Assembly: GCA_020722725.1 (NCBI GenBank) | Contig: DYKG01000004.1 | Span: 56,798-120,797 of the forward strand | DNA length: 64,000 bases | Source: Candidatus Methylomirabilis sp. | Lineage (GTDB): Bacteria > Muiribacteriota > Ozemobacteria > Ozemobacterales > Ozemobacteraceae | Direction: 5' to 3' | Shown here: positions 42,805-51,966 of the stretch, piece by piece | Numbering within the stretch: the first letter of the stretch is position 1 | Layout of the letters: each line of letters begins with the position of its first letter | The notes under the pieces: model-generated | What the model saw: the letters and a program-made list of their open reading frames with translations, nothing else | Database searches by the model: none | What the model was told of the DNA's origin: nothing | Program-made: the position numbers and the translations under genes

Positions 42805-43676
42805 TCTCCCCCTTCGATTTTGGTGCTGACCCGGGAAACGACTTTGAAAGAATTTTCCCTGGTTACTTTTATTTCAAGTTTATCTTTGAAAGTTTCAACT
42901 TTGCCTGTCGCCTCGATCAGATCACCGGGATTCAAAATCAGGTCTTCTGGGGCTGCTGCATTTTTCGGAATCCAGACTGGAAGTCCGGATGAACTATTGT
43001 CAATGTTTATAATTGTTCCGGTGGGGAAGGTTTTGGCGCTCAAAACGCTGCCGGTAACCGTTACAATAGTGTTGAGATACTTGTGGTCGATCTTTTCTGG
43101 TTCAACAATCTGAATTTCTTCAGGGTTATTTTCACTGCGTTTGATAAAATAAATATGCTCCGGAGCATTGATAAGAATACTTGCAGAATCCTTCTGAAAG
43201 CGAACCTGCCCTTCAACCGAAATTTCGTCGCCTTTTGCAGGCACCAGATTTCGGTTCTGAATTTCAGCCGCAACTTTGGAATAAGCCGAAACCCTTATGG
43301 TTAAAGGCTCTTTGCCTTCTTCTTTTTCTTCTAGAATAAAGCCCAGCGAACCCCATGTGGGATGAACGCCGAAACTGCGCTCAACTGTCCCCTGAATGCG
43401 CACATGGGCAAAGTTGGTAAGAGGACCAAGCTGGCTGATCTTTACCAAGGGGGTTTTTACGTGTCTTGCATAGAAAAGCAGCATCAGAAGACCAACAGTC
43501 GAAGTTAAAACCGCGATCCATTTAAAAACTCTGATTGAAAGACGTTTCTCGATCAATGCTTGACAGTAGGGGCAACGGGTGAATACGCCCGTAAACCTTC
43601 CGCAGCTTGGGCAATGAGTCTCTTTCTGGTACCGGATTTCTTCAGGGGTCAGATTTGTCTTGTTTTCCTGTTCCAT
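42801..43676 (-). CDS. Membrane-anchored zinc-ribbon protein with two OB-like domains
   Basis: A 291-residue protein. The N-terminal zinc ribbon is CPSCGRFTGVFTRCPYC (about residues 22-38), followed by one transmembrane helix (WIAVLTSTVGLLMLLFYA) and two beta-rich OB-fold-like domains (VRIQGTVERSFG..., and TIVTVTGSVLSAKTFPTG ... LIEATGKVETFKDKLEIKV). OB domains of this type can bind nucleic acid, but here they are probably extracytoplasmic. The GAGGA site is 4 bases before the ATG. It overlaps the TctA-like gene by 4 bases and leads that operon. Confidence 0.75.
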   Translation of the reverse strand: MEQENKTNLTPEEIRYQKETHCPSCGRFTGVFTRCPYCQALIEKRLSIRVFKWIAVLTSTVGLLMLLFYARHVKTPLVKISQLGPLTNFAHVRIQGTVERSFGVHPTWGSLGFILEEKEEGKEPLTIRVSAYSKVAAEIQNRNLVPAKGDEISVEGQVRFQKDSASILINAPEHIYFIKRSENNPEEIQIVEPEKIDHKYLNTIVTVTGSVLSAKTFPTGTIINIDNSSSGLPVWIPKNAAAPEDLILNPGDLIEATGKVETFKDKLEIKVTRENSFKVVSRVSTKIEGGD

Positions 43677-43697
43677 AATTCCTCATTAATTAATTTT

Positions 43698-45605
43698 TTA
43701 AAACGATGATTTTAAAATATTTACCAGATGTTTCAATACAAGTTCCATGCTCCCTGGAGGCATTTTTTCAGGAAATGCCAGAACAATTGTGGTTGCCCCG
43801 GTGTGCGAAATTTCATAATCACTGCCCGGTGTAACATTGATTTTCAGGCCACTGGGTGAATTCTGCAGTTCTTTTGCAAGACGATCAGCAATCATTTTTC
43901 CTTTTCCGCCGCGATGATAATGCCTGGCATTTATTTGGGCGATTTTTTCAGATTTAACAGAAATCACCAGATTTATCGATTTGTCGAGATTGATTTCGAT
44001 TGCTGCCTGATACTCTGGGTTAGCCATGTTTTCCGGCATGCTGAGCCGGTTTACACCAGCTCCCAGATAATTCAGGTCGTCAATCAGGCTTTTTACCGTT
44101 GGGTCGAAAGAAGCAGGTGCCATGACCGCAATTTTTTTACCCAGAAGATTGGCTGAAACCGGCATTAAGGCAATATTTTGGTAAAAAACCGGAACTCCAG
44201 AGGTTTTTATCCAGGTTTCCGTTTCGGCAAATCCGGGAGGGGGAACCAGGTTCAGCTTCATATTGTCATAAATCATGGGGTATTCCATGAAGAAATAACC
44301 ACCTTTTTCGGTGATCAGGTATTTAAGGCCATAATCGATTCTCACCCCGGCCAGGCCAGTCTGATCAGGCATCATAACTTTGCCGAGCACAAACCGTTTT
44401 TCCGGTTTGCGCACCGGAATAAAAGTCTGGGCCAGAATTTCACTGTCATGAACCGCCCGAACTTCAAGCGGGTGCTTTTCATCACCCTTCAGGTCGAGAA
44501 GTATCAAAGTACGTCCGTCTGCATCAGACTTCGTAATCAGTTCCTGATTTTTTCCGTAAAAAATAGCCAGCGGAACCGACCTCTGGTTCAAATTGCCATC
44601 CTGGTCATGCAAATCGATAATTACCGGAAATTTCCCGCAGAAGCCGGCAGGCACGTATGGGGCAACCCCACGTATGCGACCTGTTCCAAAAGGAAGATTT
44701 ACCAAAAGCGGCAGGCTGATACGAGGAGCTACAGTGCCGTCTTTTGCGTAAAAAGTCAGCTGCAGCACATATTCGCCGCTTTTGAGCGGGTTGCTGTTGT
44801 AAAGCCTGTATGTGTTTCCAATAGGTGGAAGAAGATCAAAACCGAATCTGGGCTGCTCTGCCCCGGTTAGTCGTGCTCTTACTCTGGTAACCGGCTTGCT
44901 TGCCGTAAAAATGAAATTGAAATACGGAGTGTCGATTTTCACCGGCGTTTCAGAAGCAAAAAGTTTTATTTTCAATGGCCCATTGGAAAAAGTTTCGCGA
45001 ATCGCCTGGCGAAGAGCTTCAGCCTGATTGGTCAGAGCTTTGCCGGTTTTCAGCTGCTTTTCAATTTCGGGTATGGAAATATAGCTTCCTTCAGAAAGAA
45101 CCGATGGGGCAGGGTTGTTTCGTAAAACAAAGAATCCACCCGGTACAATCAGGGATTCCTCTCCAAAACCAAAAGATTCCAGGCGATCAATCATGAATTG
45201 GCCGGCCCGTTGCGACAACCCCTGGTCGAGGGCGTTGTAATAAATCTCGCTGCGATTGGTTTTACGCGGCTTAAGCGATGCGTTGTGGTGGATCGAAACA
45301 AATAGATCCGGTGACAAGCGACTGGCAATTTCGACTCTTTCACCCAAGGTCAGTGATCGGTCGTTTTCACGGGTCATGAAAACCTCAGCCCCATCGGCTT
45401 CAAGAAGGGTTTTAAGGTATTTCGCGACACGCAGATTGGTGTCGGACTCTTTGAGCCCGGTAGGGCCTATTGCACCAGAATCAGTTCCGCCATGTCCAGG
45501 GTCAAGTAAAACCGTAACTCCTTTTAGCGGTTGTAAGGTAAGCGCTGAACTGTAGGTAGCAACCAGTAAAAACAACAACAGAAAAATAAGTTTTGATCTG
45601 ATCAT
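43698..45605 (-). CDS. Secreted N-acetylmuramoyl-L-alanine amidase with C-terminal extensions
   Basis: A 635-residue protein with signal peptide (LIFLLLFLLVATYSSALT). The Amidase_3 domain (residues 28-210) has VLLDPGHGGTDSGA, HHNAS and the catalytic Glu in VLSEGSYIS. It cleaves the amide between MurNAc and the stem peptide, using zinc. Beta domains follow (about 215-400), then a carboxypeptidase-regulatory-like domain, and finally about 130 residues (INLVISVKSEKIAQINARHY) that look like a weak, degenerate second amidase half. This is far longer than a plain AmiC catalytic unit (~200). A second amidase gene is at 60123. Confidence 0.9.
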   Translation of the reverse strand: MIRSKLIFLLLFLLVATYSSALTLQPLKGVTVLLDPGHGGTDSGAIGPTGLKESDTNLRVAKYLKTLLEADGAEVFMTRENDRSLTLGERVEIASRLSPDLFVSIHHNASLKPRKTNRSEIYYNALDQGLSQRAGQFMIDRLESFGFGEESLIVPGGFFVLRNNPAPSVLSEGSYISIPEIEKQLKTGKALTNQAEALRQAIRETFSNGPLKIKLFASETPVKIDTPYFNFIFTASKPVTRVRARLTGAEQPRFGFDLLPPIGNTYRLYNSNPLKSGEYVLQLTFYAKDGTVAPRISLPLLVNLPFGTGRIRGVAPYVPAGFCGKFPVIIDLHDQDGNLNQRSVPLAIFYGKNQELITKSDADGRTLILLDLKGDEKHPLEVRAVHDSEILAQTFIPVRKPEKRFVLGKVMMPDQTGLAGVRIDYGLKYLITEKGGYFFMEYPMIYDNMKLNLVPPPGFAETETWIKTSGVPVFYQNIALMPVSANLLGKKIAVMAPASFDPTVKSLIDDLNYLGAGVNRLSMPENMANPEYQAAIEINLDKSINLVISVKSEKIAQINARHYHRGGKGKMIADRLAKELQNSPSGLKINVTPGSDYEISHTGATTIVLAFPEKMPPGSMELVLKHLVNILKSSF

Positions 45606-45656
45606 GCTGTTATCTTACCATAACTGCATGGCAGGTCAAACTTTTGCTGGTGTTAA

Positions 45657-46538
45657 CTAATATTTCCAGCCCATTTTGTCGGCAAAATCGACAAAGGCTT
45701 TTTTCTGTGCCTCATTAAGGGTTTTGGGAACATTTACTTCAAGCTTTACAAAAAGATCACCACCCAGACCCTGGTCGCGAAGTCGCAAAGAATCGCCGTT
45801 CTGACTGCCAGGCGGAACGGTAACGATAAAATCTTCACCTCTTGGACTTCTGAGCTTGATCTTACTGCCGAGTAATGCCTGTGCCATGTTGATGCTGATT
45901 GTCGTTTCGATATGGTTGCCCTTGACCTTGAACGGGTGCTCGTCTTCTATTTCGAGCTTCAGATTGAAGGCTCCCTGATAAGTATCAACGCTGATTATTT
46001 GCCCACTTAACGAATTCGCCGGGATATTGACCGTTTGTGATCCGCCAGGCAGGCCGCTTACCGAGATTTTCCCCCCGTTTATCGCAGTGCCAAGAGGAAT
46101 TTTCAGCGTTGCCCGGGCATCCTGCCTCTGATTGCCCTTGCCGGAAGCTCGATTGAAGAGGTTGTCAAACCCGCCAAATGGGGAGTTTCCGCCTTTGCCG
46201 CCCAAGCCACCAAAACTTTTTAAGATTTCTTCAAAAAAATCTGAGCTGCCGGTCTGGCCAGAATGATGATAGAAAAAATCGCCAAAGGGGCCTTCTTTTG
46301 AAAAACCTTCAAATTTGAAAGACCCGCGCCCGGTTCGGGCAGAATCGTATTTCTCCCGTTCATGCTCATTTCCAAGAACTTCATAGGCTTCGGAAAGTTC
46401 TTTGAATTTCTCTTCAGCCTTTTTGTCGCCCTTGTTTATGTCGGGATGATATTTTTTTGCCAGCTTTTTAAACGCTTTTTTTATTTCGTCTTTGCTTGCA
46501 TTAGACGATACTTCCAGAATCTTGTAATAGTCTTTCAT
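45657..46538 (-). CDS. DnaJ/CbpA-type co-chaperone without zinc finger
   Basis: A 293-residue J-protein. The J domain has the HPD motif at residues 31-33 ([11 protein letters not shown]), followed by a Gly/Phe-rich region ([15 protein letters not shown]) and the two-part C-terminal substrate-binding domain ([38 protein letters not shown]). No CxxCxGxG repeats are present, so it is CbpA/DnaJ type II. It would stimulate DnaK ATPase. No Shine-Dalgarno is seen before the ATG; a strong promoter lies so close that the mRNA may be leaderless. Confidence 0.93.
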   Translation of the reverse strand: MKDYYKILEVSSNASKDEIKKAFKKLAKKYHPDINKGDKKAEEKFKELSEAYEVLGNEHEREKYDSARTGRGSFKFEGFSKEGPFGDFFYHHSGQTGSSDFFEEILKSFGGLGGKGGNSPFGGFDNLFNRASGKGNQRQDARATLKIPLGTAINGGKISVSGLPGGSQTVNIPANSLSGQIISVDTYQGAFNLKLEIEDEHPFKVKGNHIETTISINMAQALLGSKIKLRSPRGEDFIVTVPPGSQNGDSLRLRDQGLGGDLFVKLEVNVPKTLNEAQKKAFVDFADKMGWKY

Positions 46539-46546
46539 AATTAACT

Positions 46547-46575
46547 ATTATAGCATAAATGAATTTTACTGCCAA
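46547..46575 (-). promoter_or_regulatory. Sigma-70-type promoter with extended -10 for the dnaJ/cbpA gene
   Basis: On the minus strand TTGGCA (-35, 46570-46575), a 17-base spacer and TGCTATAAT (extended -10, hexamer 46547-46552). The expected start of transcription (about 46540) is only 2-3 bases before the ATG at 46538. Confidence 0.7.
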
Positions 46576-46675
46576 AATTTTACACCTTCTCTGATTAGCA
46601 TTCTGCAAAATTTATCGCGAAATCGCCAAAACCCTGCTTAGAATATGCCAGCACTGCCCATCAGGAGATAAGAGC

Positions 46676-46970
46676 ATGAAGAAGGCATCAAGTTTGATCG
46701 TAACCTGTTTACTGGCTTTGTCGCTGTTAACCGCTCCCAGACATGGATCGATGCAACCCAGGCGCTGTCATGATGGGACTTGAAAGACTCGAAACCCTTG
46801 GCAAAACCTTCTGCCGGAATCTCGCCTCTGAATAGGAATCAGGCAACAGCGAAAGCCTGCAGATTCCCTCTTCCATGGCCGAAGAAAATTCAGCAAATCT
46901 CAAACCTCTGATTCAAAAAGTCGTTGAAGTTGTAGAATTTCAGAACTCCCAATGTTTATTGAATTCTTGA
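46676..46970 (+). pseudogene. Decayed gene for a small secreted protein
   Basis: AGGAG (46663-46667) precedes ATG 46676, and the frame opens with a convincing signal peptide (MKKASSLIVTCLLALSLLTA). It then meets a stop at about 46781. Protein-like sequence continues in other frames: MGLERLETLGKTFC, and further down SSMAEENSANLKPLIQKVVE to a TGA at 46970. I infer a secreted protein gene broken by frameshifts. Together with the promoter described for the dnaJ-like gene, this accounts for most of the 500-base gap 46539-47044. Confidence 0.5.
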
Positions 46971-47044
46971 AATGTAAGACAACCCCCCTTACGAAAATTT
47001 CAATCGTTGAGTATAATGAACTAAATCGCCCTCAGGAGATACGG

Positions 47045-48940
47045 GTGTCTATTGCCAAATACTTATCTGCTCTGACTTTGATGATTCTTCTGGCAGTGCC
47101 TCAATTGCCTGCCCAGGATGAACCGTCACAATATGCCACCCACCTTTTTAAACTGCAGGCCGAAAAACTGCTTGAGCAGGGTGAGCCCCAAAGTCTTTTC
47201 GAAGACCAGATTTCTTCAGATGGCATGCTTGCCTATGCCGATCGCAAAACACCAGAAGCCGGCGATGTTGAAATTTTCAATACGGTAAATCTTGCAAATA
47301 ACAGCCCGATCAGAATTCGTGCAGTTCTGAAAAAAATCGGCACCTGGTGCTATGTCTATGTCGAACAGGGTCGCAAAGTTGACGACCAGATATTGAACCG
47401 CATTGTCGCCCATTTCGACCGAAAAATTGTCCCTGAAGTCCGATCGATGTTCGGCACCGAATGGAGCCCCGGTATCGATGGCGATAAAAGAATTACCCTG
47501 CTTCTTCTCGACATTAAAGACTCCTATGACCCGGCTCGTGGCCGGCGCGGCTTTACTTCCGGCTATTTCAACGCTTCCGATGAATTTTCCCGCAGCCGCA
47601 ACCCGCAAAGCAACCAGCGCGAGATGCTTTATCTCGATATTTTTCCCGGTGACCCGGGCTCGACAAAATTCCTCAGTGTAATTGCCCATGAGTTTCAGCA
47701 CATGGTGCACTGGCATCATGACCCCAAAGAATATGACTGGGTCGATGAAAGCCTCTCTCAGCTGGCTCCATTTCTGGCTGGTTATGGGCATCCGCCGCAG
47801 GTAATGCCCTTTGTCCGCAGTCCCGACAACAATCTTTGTGCCTGGTCAAATGAAAATACCCTTGCCAATTATGGTCAGGTCTATCTCTGGGCCTATTATA
47901 TCGCCACCCATATTTCTTCTACCGATGCCCGCCGCAGAGAATTCGTGCGAAAAATGGTTGAACAGAAATCACAGGGGCTTTCGGGGCTCAATGCCGCCAT
48001 TAAAAAACAGGGAATCAAAAACAATGTGGCGAATCTTTTCAAGAGTTTCTGCCTCGCCAATTATCTGAACGATTCAAGAATCGCCCGCGGCGTTTATGGC
48101 TATGATAAGTTCCTGGCCAAGCTTCTCATCAGACCCGACCTTCGTGTTACTGGCAATCCCGCCCGGGGAAAAGCCACGGTTAAATGCTGGTCAGCCCGCG
48201 CTGTTTCTGTCGAAAACTCCTCTTTCCGTGGAAAAACTCTGAATGTTTCGTTTTCCGGTCAGCAGATTCAGGCCGGGCGCTACAGCAACGATTTTGATGT
48301 TGCCTTTGTCAGCTCGGCATCCAACCGCCAGGCTCTGCCAATGGTAACCTGGCTGAATATCGTAAAATTCAAGGGATCGCAGAAAGTGAAAGTTCCGTCT
48401 GATCACGATCTAATGATGATTCTGGTGGTGAATCGCGGGCCTGAAACCATGAAAATCGAACAGACCTTTGCCAAAGGTGCCAGGCCTGCTGTTTTCGCCT
48501 TTGCAATTGCGCCGGTCGGCTCTGCCGCCAACTCTTCCACGATTTCATCAGGTAATTCGAATTCGCGGCCTCGACCCAATTCAGCTACCGTTAGAAGAAT
48601 GCTCGATGAAATCATCAGCTCACCATTTAATGAAGACATTGCCGGCGAAATTCTCGCCCAGAAGGATGACAGCCAAAAAAACGCCGAAGAAGTCGAACTT
48701 GAGCTTGCTTTTCAGAAAATAAGTGAAACCGAAGACAGCCTGATTGAAGCGATTCGTGCATCAGCAGCTGAAGGTGATTTTTCAACCGTCGAAACCTTTG
48801 TGGCTGCATATTCTGAGGCAGATGAAGATGTAAAATTAAAGCTGATGCCTCTCAAAAACCGAATCCTTGATGTATTACGCTTTGAATCGCTTCAGGGTAA
48901 TCAGGCAGTCGCCCCGCTGCTGGCCGAACTGGAAAAATAA
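47045..48940 (+). CDS. Secreted zinc metallopeptidase (HEFQH)
   Basis: A 631-residue protein. GTG 47045 has AGGAG 6 bases upstream and starts a signal peptide (YLSALTLMILLAVPQLPAQ); it is preferred over the longer frame from 46952. The catalytic site is VIAHEFQHMVHW (His215, Glu216, His219) with downstream WVDESLSQLAPF, resembling M6/immune-inhibitor-A-like or related gluzincin peptidases. A beta domain follows (about 390-490), and the last ~120 residues are helical. It should act in the periplasm or outside. No known partner lies nearby. Confidence 0.8.
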   Translation: MSIAKYLSALTLMILLAVPQLPAQDEPSQYATHLFKLQAEKLLEQGEPQSLFEDQISSDGMLAYADRKTPEAGDVEIFNTVNLANNSPIRIRAVLKKIGTWCYVYVEQGRKVDDQILNRIVAHFDRKIVPEVRSMFGTEWSPGIDGDKRITLLLLDIKDSYDPARGRRGFTSGYFNASDEFSRSRNPQSNQREMLYLDIFPGDPGSTKFLSVIAHEFQHMVHWHHDPKEYDWVDESLSQLAPFLAGYGHPPQVMPFVRSPDNNLCAWSNENTLANYGQVYLWAYYIATHISSTDARRREFVRKMVEQKSQGLSGLNAAIKKQGIKNNVANLFKSFCLANYLNDSRIARGVYGYDKFLAKLLIRPDLRVTGNPARGKATVKCWSARAVSVENSSFRGKTLNVSFSGQQIQAGRYSNDFDVAFVSSASNRQALPMVTWLNIVKFKGSQKVKVPSDHDLMMILVVNRGPETMKIEQTFAKGARPAVFAFAIAPVGSAANSSTISSGNSNSRPRPNSATVRRMLDEIISSPFNEDIAGEILAQKDDSQKNAEEVELELAFQKISETEDSLIEAIRASAAEGDFSTVETFVAAYSEADEDVKLKLMPLKNRILDVLRFESLQGNQAVAPLLAELEK

Positions 48941-48941
48941 T

Positions 48942-49460
48942 TTAAATCTTAAGTTCCCATTGAAGAATTGCCAGACCATGGTTTTTCAGCCAGTTTCGCT
49001 GGATCTGGTAATCGGGACAGCGCTTTTCCACCAGTGCCCAGAACCTTTCTGAATGATTCATTTCTTCAAGATGCGCCGTTTCATGAATTACCACATAGCG
49101 TAAAACTTCAGGCGGGGTCATGATAAGCCGCCAGTTAAAATTAAGGTTGGTTTTTACCGAACAGCTGCCCCACCTTGACCTGGTATCTTTGATCGCAATA
49201 TTGTTAACTTTGAAGCCATATTTGTCTGACATTGCATGAACTTCGGCGTTAAAAACGCTTCTGGCCTGGGCTTTAAGCCAACCAGTGATCTGATTGCGAC
49301 AAAAATCAGACTTCTCGGCGGCAGGAACCGTGGCAGGAGTTTTTACCAGCAAATTTTTGTTCTGCAGCAAAACCCGGCCAAAACCAAACGGCGATGGTTC
49401 AATTAAAATCTCGAGGGGAATGCCCTGAAAATTCAATCGTCCGTTTAAAATTTCAGACAA
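48942..49460 (-). CDS. YgjP-like (M48-related) metallohydrolase
   Basis: A predicted cytoplasmic zinc hydrolase with the YgjP/WLM signature: DTRSRWGSCSVKTNLNFNWRL and then VVIHETAHLEEMNHSERFW (HExxH and a third His). Length about 172 residues, as usual. The start is uncertain. TTG 49460 gives an 8-base overlap with the FmdB-like gene, lies behind AAGGAA and places the conserved strand LNFQGIPLEIL correctly. ATG 49508 and 49526 would give overlaps of 56 and 74 bases without a ribosome site. Confidence 0.85.
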   Translation of the reverse strand: MSEILNGRLNFQGIPLEILIEPSPFGFGRVLLQNKNLLVKTPATVPAAEKSDFCRNQITGWLKAQARSVFNAEVHAMSDKYGFKVNNIAIKDTRSRWGSCSVKTNLNFNWRLIMTPPEVLRYVVIHETAHLEEMNHSERFWALVEKRCPDYQIQRNWLKNHGLAILQWELKI

Positions 49461-49716
49461 CTTCGTCGTAGGTTCCTTTGCCGGTTTTGACAAGTTTTTT
49501 GAATCCATGTTTCTTAAGGTTGTCATCCGAAAGCATTTTGTATTCTGATTTGTCTTTGTAAGGTTTTGCCGCGTGCATGATTCTGACTATTTCATTCCCG
49601 CATTCCGGGCAGATGGTCAAGGCATCTTCAGTTATTTTCTGAATCGTATCGAAAGAGTCGCGGCATTTGCTACAGCTTTGATAAGGATCTTTTGCCCGGT
49701 AAGTATAAATAGGCAT
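49453..49716 (-). CDS. FmdB-family zinc ribbon protein
   Basis: An 87-residue protein starting MPIYTYRAKDPYQSCSKC, a typical FmdB opening, with CxxC pairs CSKC and CPEC forming one zinc ribbon, separated by ~23 residues. The family may regulate gene expression or support metalloenzymes, but the role is not settled. It follows the radical SAM gene by 6 bases and overlaps the YgjP-like gene, so all three share a transcript. Confidence 0.88.
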   Translation of the reverse strand: MPIYTYRAKDPYQSCSKCRDSFDTIQKITEDALTICPECGNEIVRIMHAAKPYKDKSEYKMLSDDNLKKHGFKKLVKTGKGTYDEVV

Positions 49717-49722
49717 TTCGCT

Positions 49723-51642
49723 TTACTCCTGGTTTCGGTTGTTATTGGTCTGATCGATCAGCTCTTTTACCTGCTGATAATTTTTTTCCCTGGGATCATA
49801 TAATAGACCTAACCTCTTGAGATTTTCAATAGCAGAGGTAAAATCAGATGGCACAGGTGAAGAAAAGTGGCATTTTTCCCAAATTTGAGAGAAATCGCAA
49901 AACTGAATCTTATTTTGAACCAGGGCAAGAACAAAACTTTCTACTGATGAAAGTTCCAATACCCGGGTGTTCGGAACCGAAGACAAATCTTTTTCAAACA
50001 GGTAAATAACCGGATATTCTCCCAAAACCAGAGTTTCATTACCATTAAGAATTTTTTTCGGGTCTAATTTATACCAGAACGCCTTTATCCCCGGGGTGAC
50101 TCTAAGAGGGTTTTTGTTTTTACCCGTTTCGATGGCCGGGCCATTTGACCCGCCGGTCGGAACCTTCTGTGAAAGATGAAACTCATGCTCAAGCAAAACC
50201 TGTGCGGCAGTTTTTTCAATTGAATCAGCTTGAACTTCATTTAAAAAATCATCCAGCTTTTGCCGTATGTTTTCAGGGCTGAAATTAAAAAATGGGTGTT
50301 GCTTGTGCCGCCAGAAATTGCGCAGGGCGGAAAAAAACGCCGAGGCCGATCGATTGAAGAGTGTTTGAATTATAAAAGCAAGAGAGGCGCTGAAGCGATT
50401 GCAGTTGTATAAACCCTCTACCAGCTTTCCTATTTCATAAATTGCAATCGCTTCATCAGGAAAAAGCCATCTGGTGCTGAGAACCGTGTAGGGCGGCCTG
50501 GCCATACAGCTGATTTCTTTTTGCTCGACCGATCTCTGCAGTGGAGTTCCGCGTAAAACCTTAACCAGGCTTATTTGAATGCTGTGAGGCTTTAAATTGT
50601 GAACCTGGTCAAGACTGGTGAGAAAATCGTTAAATCCATCTTCAGGAAGCCCCCCAAGCAAATCCAGATGAAGGTGGCATCCAGTCTTTGCCTTGAGTCT
50701 TTCAATGTTTTCAAATAAATTTTTAAGATTAAAGCGCCGGTTAACCGCAGATAAGGCTTTTGGATTAGTGGACTGAACCCCGATTTCAAGATGAAACATG
50801 CCCTTCGGAGCGGATTGAAGAAGTTTAAAAACCTGACTATCCATGAAATCTGCCTGAAATTCAAAGTGAAAATTGATGCCGTGACGGTTTCCCGCAATAA
50901 TGTATTCGATAATCGCGGCAGCTCGTCGGAAATCGAAGTTAAACGTTCGGTCGGCAAAACGAATCTGCCTGAAACCTGATTCAAAAAACCAGTCAAGATC
51001 AGCTTTAACCCGCTCCAATGAGTGATTCCTTACTGGTCCCTGAACTGAGCTCAAACAATAAGTGCATTTGGACGGGCAACCCCGTGAAGCTTCATAATAG
51101 GTAAATCCATGCCCTTTGCCAAAATAACCGCTGCGAAAGGGGGAGGGGATCTCATCGAGGTTTTTGATCAGTTCCCGATCCTTATTCGCCAGACTGGTGT
51201 TTTCAAAGCGATAAGAGATGCCTTCAATTATCGAAAAATCCTGGTTTCTGTCGATCAAGGTCAGAAGAAGTTCTTCAAAGGTTCTCTCGCCTTCACCCCT
51301 GATTATGAAATCGACAAAAGGATTCTCATCAAGAATCTGCCTGTCGATAAAACTTACCTCCGGGCCGCCAAGAATGATAATTGTGTCGGGAAAAGCCGCC
51401 TTAACAGCAGAAGCAACGGTTAAGACCCTTTCGAGAGACCATATATACACTGAAAAGGCTAAGACGTCAGGCCTTTCAAGTATCAGTTCAGCATAAATCG
51501 TTTCGTTGGTCTGATTCAGGTCAAATTCGCGGATCTCTGCTTCTGGTCGGTTTGGAATTCGATTCCAGTAGGATGCGATGTATGCCAGTGATATGGCTTG
51601 GTGGGTGTGGCGACTGTTTACGGCAGTAAGAAGTATTTTCAT
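49723..51642 (-). CDS. B12-binding radical SAM protein with DUF4080-like C-terminus
   Basis: About 639 residues. An N-terminal cobalamin-binding-like Rossmann domain (KILLTAVNSRHTHQAISLAY, IIILGGPEVSF) is followed by a radical SAM barrel whose cluster motif is CPSKCTYCLSS (near residue 191). The C-terminal ~250 residues are of the type found in DUF4080 proteins. Its reaction is unknown; the class includes methylases and ring-modifying enzymes. ATG 51642 is chosen because it begins the B12 fold; the in-frame start at 51684 adds 14 unconserved residues. It leads the operon with fmdB- and ygjP-like genes. Confidence 0.88.
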   Translation of the reverse strand: MKILLTAVNSRHTHQAISLAYIASYWNRIPNRPEAEIREFDLNQTNETIYAELILERPDVLAFSVYIWSLERVLTVASAVKAAFPDTIIILGGPEVSFIDRQILDENPFVDFIIRGEGERTFEELLLTLIDRNQDFSIIEGISYRFENTSLANKDRELIKNLDEIPSPFRSGYFGKGHGFTYYEASRGCPSKCTYCLSSVQGPVRNHSLERVKADLDWFFESGFRQIRFADRTFNFDFRRAAAIIEYIIAGNRHGINFHFEFQADFMDSQVFKLLQSAPKGMFHLEIGVQSTNPKALSAVNRRFNLKNLFENIERLKAKTGCHLHLDLLGGLPEDGFNDFLTSLDQVHNLKPHSIQISLVKVLRGTPLQRSVEQKEISCMARPPYTVLSTRWLFPDEAIAIYEIGKLVEGLYNCNRFSASLAFIIQTLFNRSASAFFSALRNFWRHKQHPFFNFSPENIRQKLDDFLNEVQADSIEKTAAQVLLEHEFHLSQKVPTGGSNGPAIETGKNKNPLRVTPGIKAFWYKLDPKKILNGNETLVLGEYPVIYLFEKDLSSVPNTRVLELSSVESFVLALVQNKIQFCDFSQIWEKCHFSSPVPSDFTSAIENLKRLGLLYDPREKNYQQVKELIDQTNNNRNQE

Positions 51643-51774
51643 GCAGGAAATATACTGCATCCCTGAAAAAATGGCAAAAACCAATTCATCGATAATTGGA
51701 ATTGCTGGTTATTGCTCACGATAAAACAGGTGAAAAAAAAGCACAAAATCTCAGGTGTTTAAGAAAAAAATCAC

Positions 51775-51854
51775 AAAAGGTGGTGAGGTCAGGGGAAATT
51801 TGTTTAAAAAAAAATGAAAAACTCGGCCAAATCAAGCTTTTTTAAAAGGTGGTG
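51775..51854. promoter_or_regulatory. Two 11-base direct repeats, candidate activator sites
   Basis: AAAAGGTGGTG occurs at 51775-51785 and again at 51844-51854. They lie about 115 and 185 bases upstream of the start predicted from the sigma-54 promoter at 51940, the usual range for enhancer-binding proteins. An adjoining TGTGT...ACACA dyad spans 51853-51871. Confidence 0.45.
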
Positions 51855-51939
51855 TGTGTAAAAAAAACACAAGTGCGAAAAAAGCATCCATTTTTTTGTT
51901 CAAATTTAACTAAAAATGGCTAAAATAACTCAAAAAGAG

Positions 51940-51957
51940 TTGGCACGCAAATTGCTT
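51940..51957 (+). promoter_or_regulatory. Sigma-54 (RpoN) promoter
   Basis: TTGGCACGCAAATTGCTT matches the -24/-12 consensus TGGCACG-N4-TTGCW exactly, with GG and GC ten bases apart (51942-51943 and 51954-51955). A TATAAT at 51961 with TTGGCA 15 bases before it could act as a sigma-70 promoter instead, although the spacer is short. Confidence 0.75.
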
Positions 51958-51966
51958 AATTATAAT

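Noticed and set aside
44178..44870. 230-codon open frame antisense to the amidase
   Set aside because: Overlaps an intact enzyme gene and shows only shadow composition (Arg/Phe/His-rich).
51961..51966. Sigma-70 -10 box (TATAAT) inside the sigma-54 locus
   Set aside because: The best -35 (TTGGCA) is only 15 bases away and is itself the -24 element; kept as an alternative but judged less likely than RpoN control.
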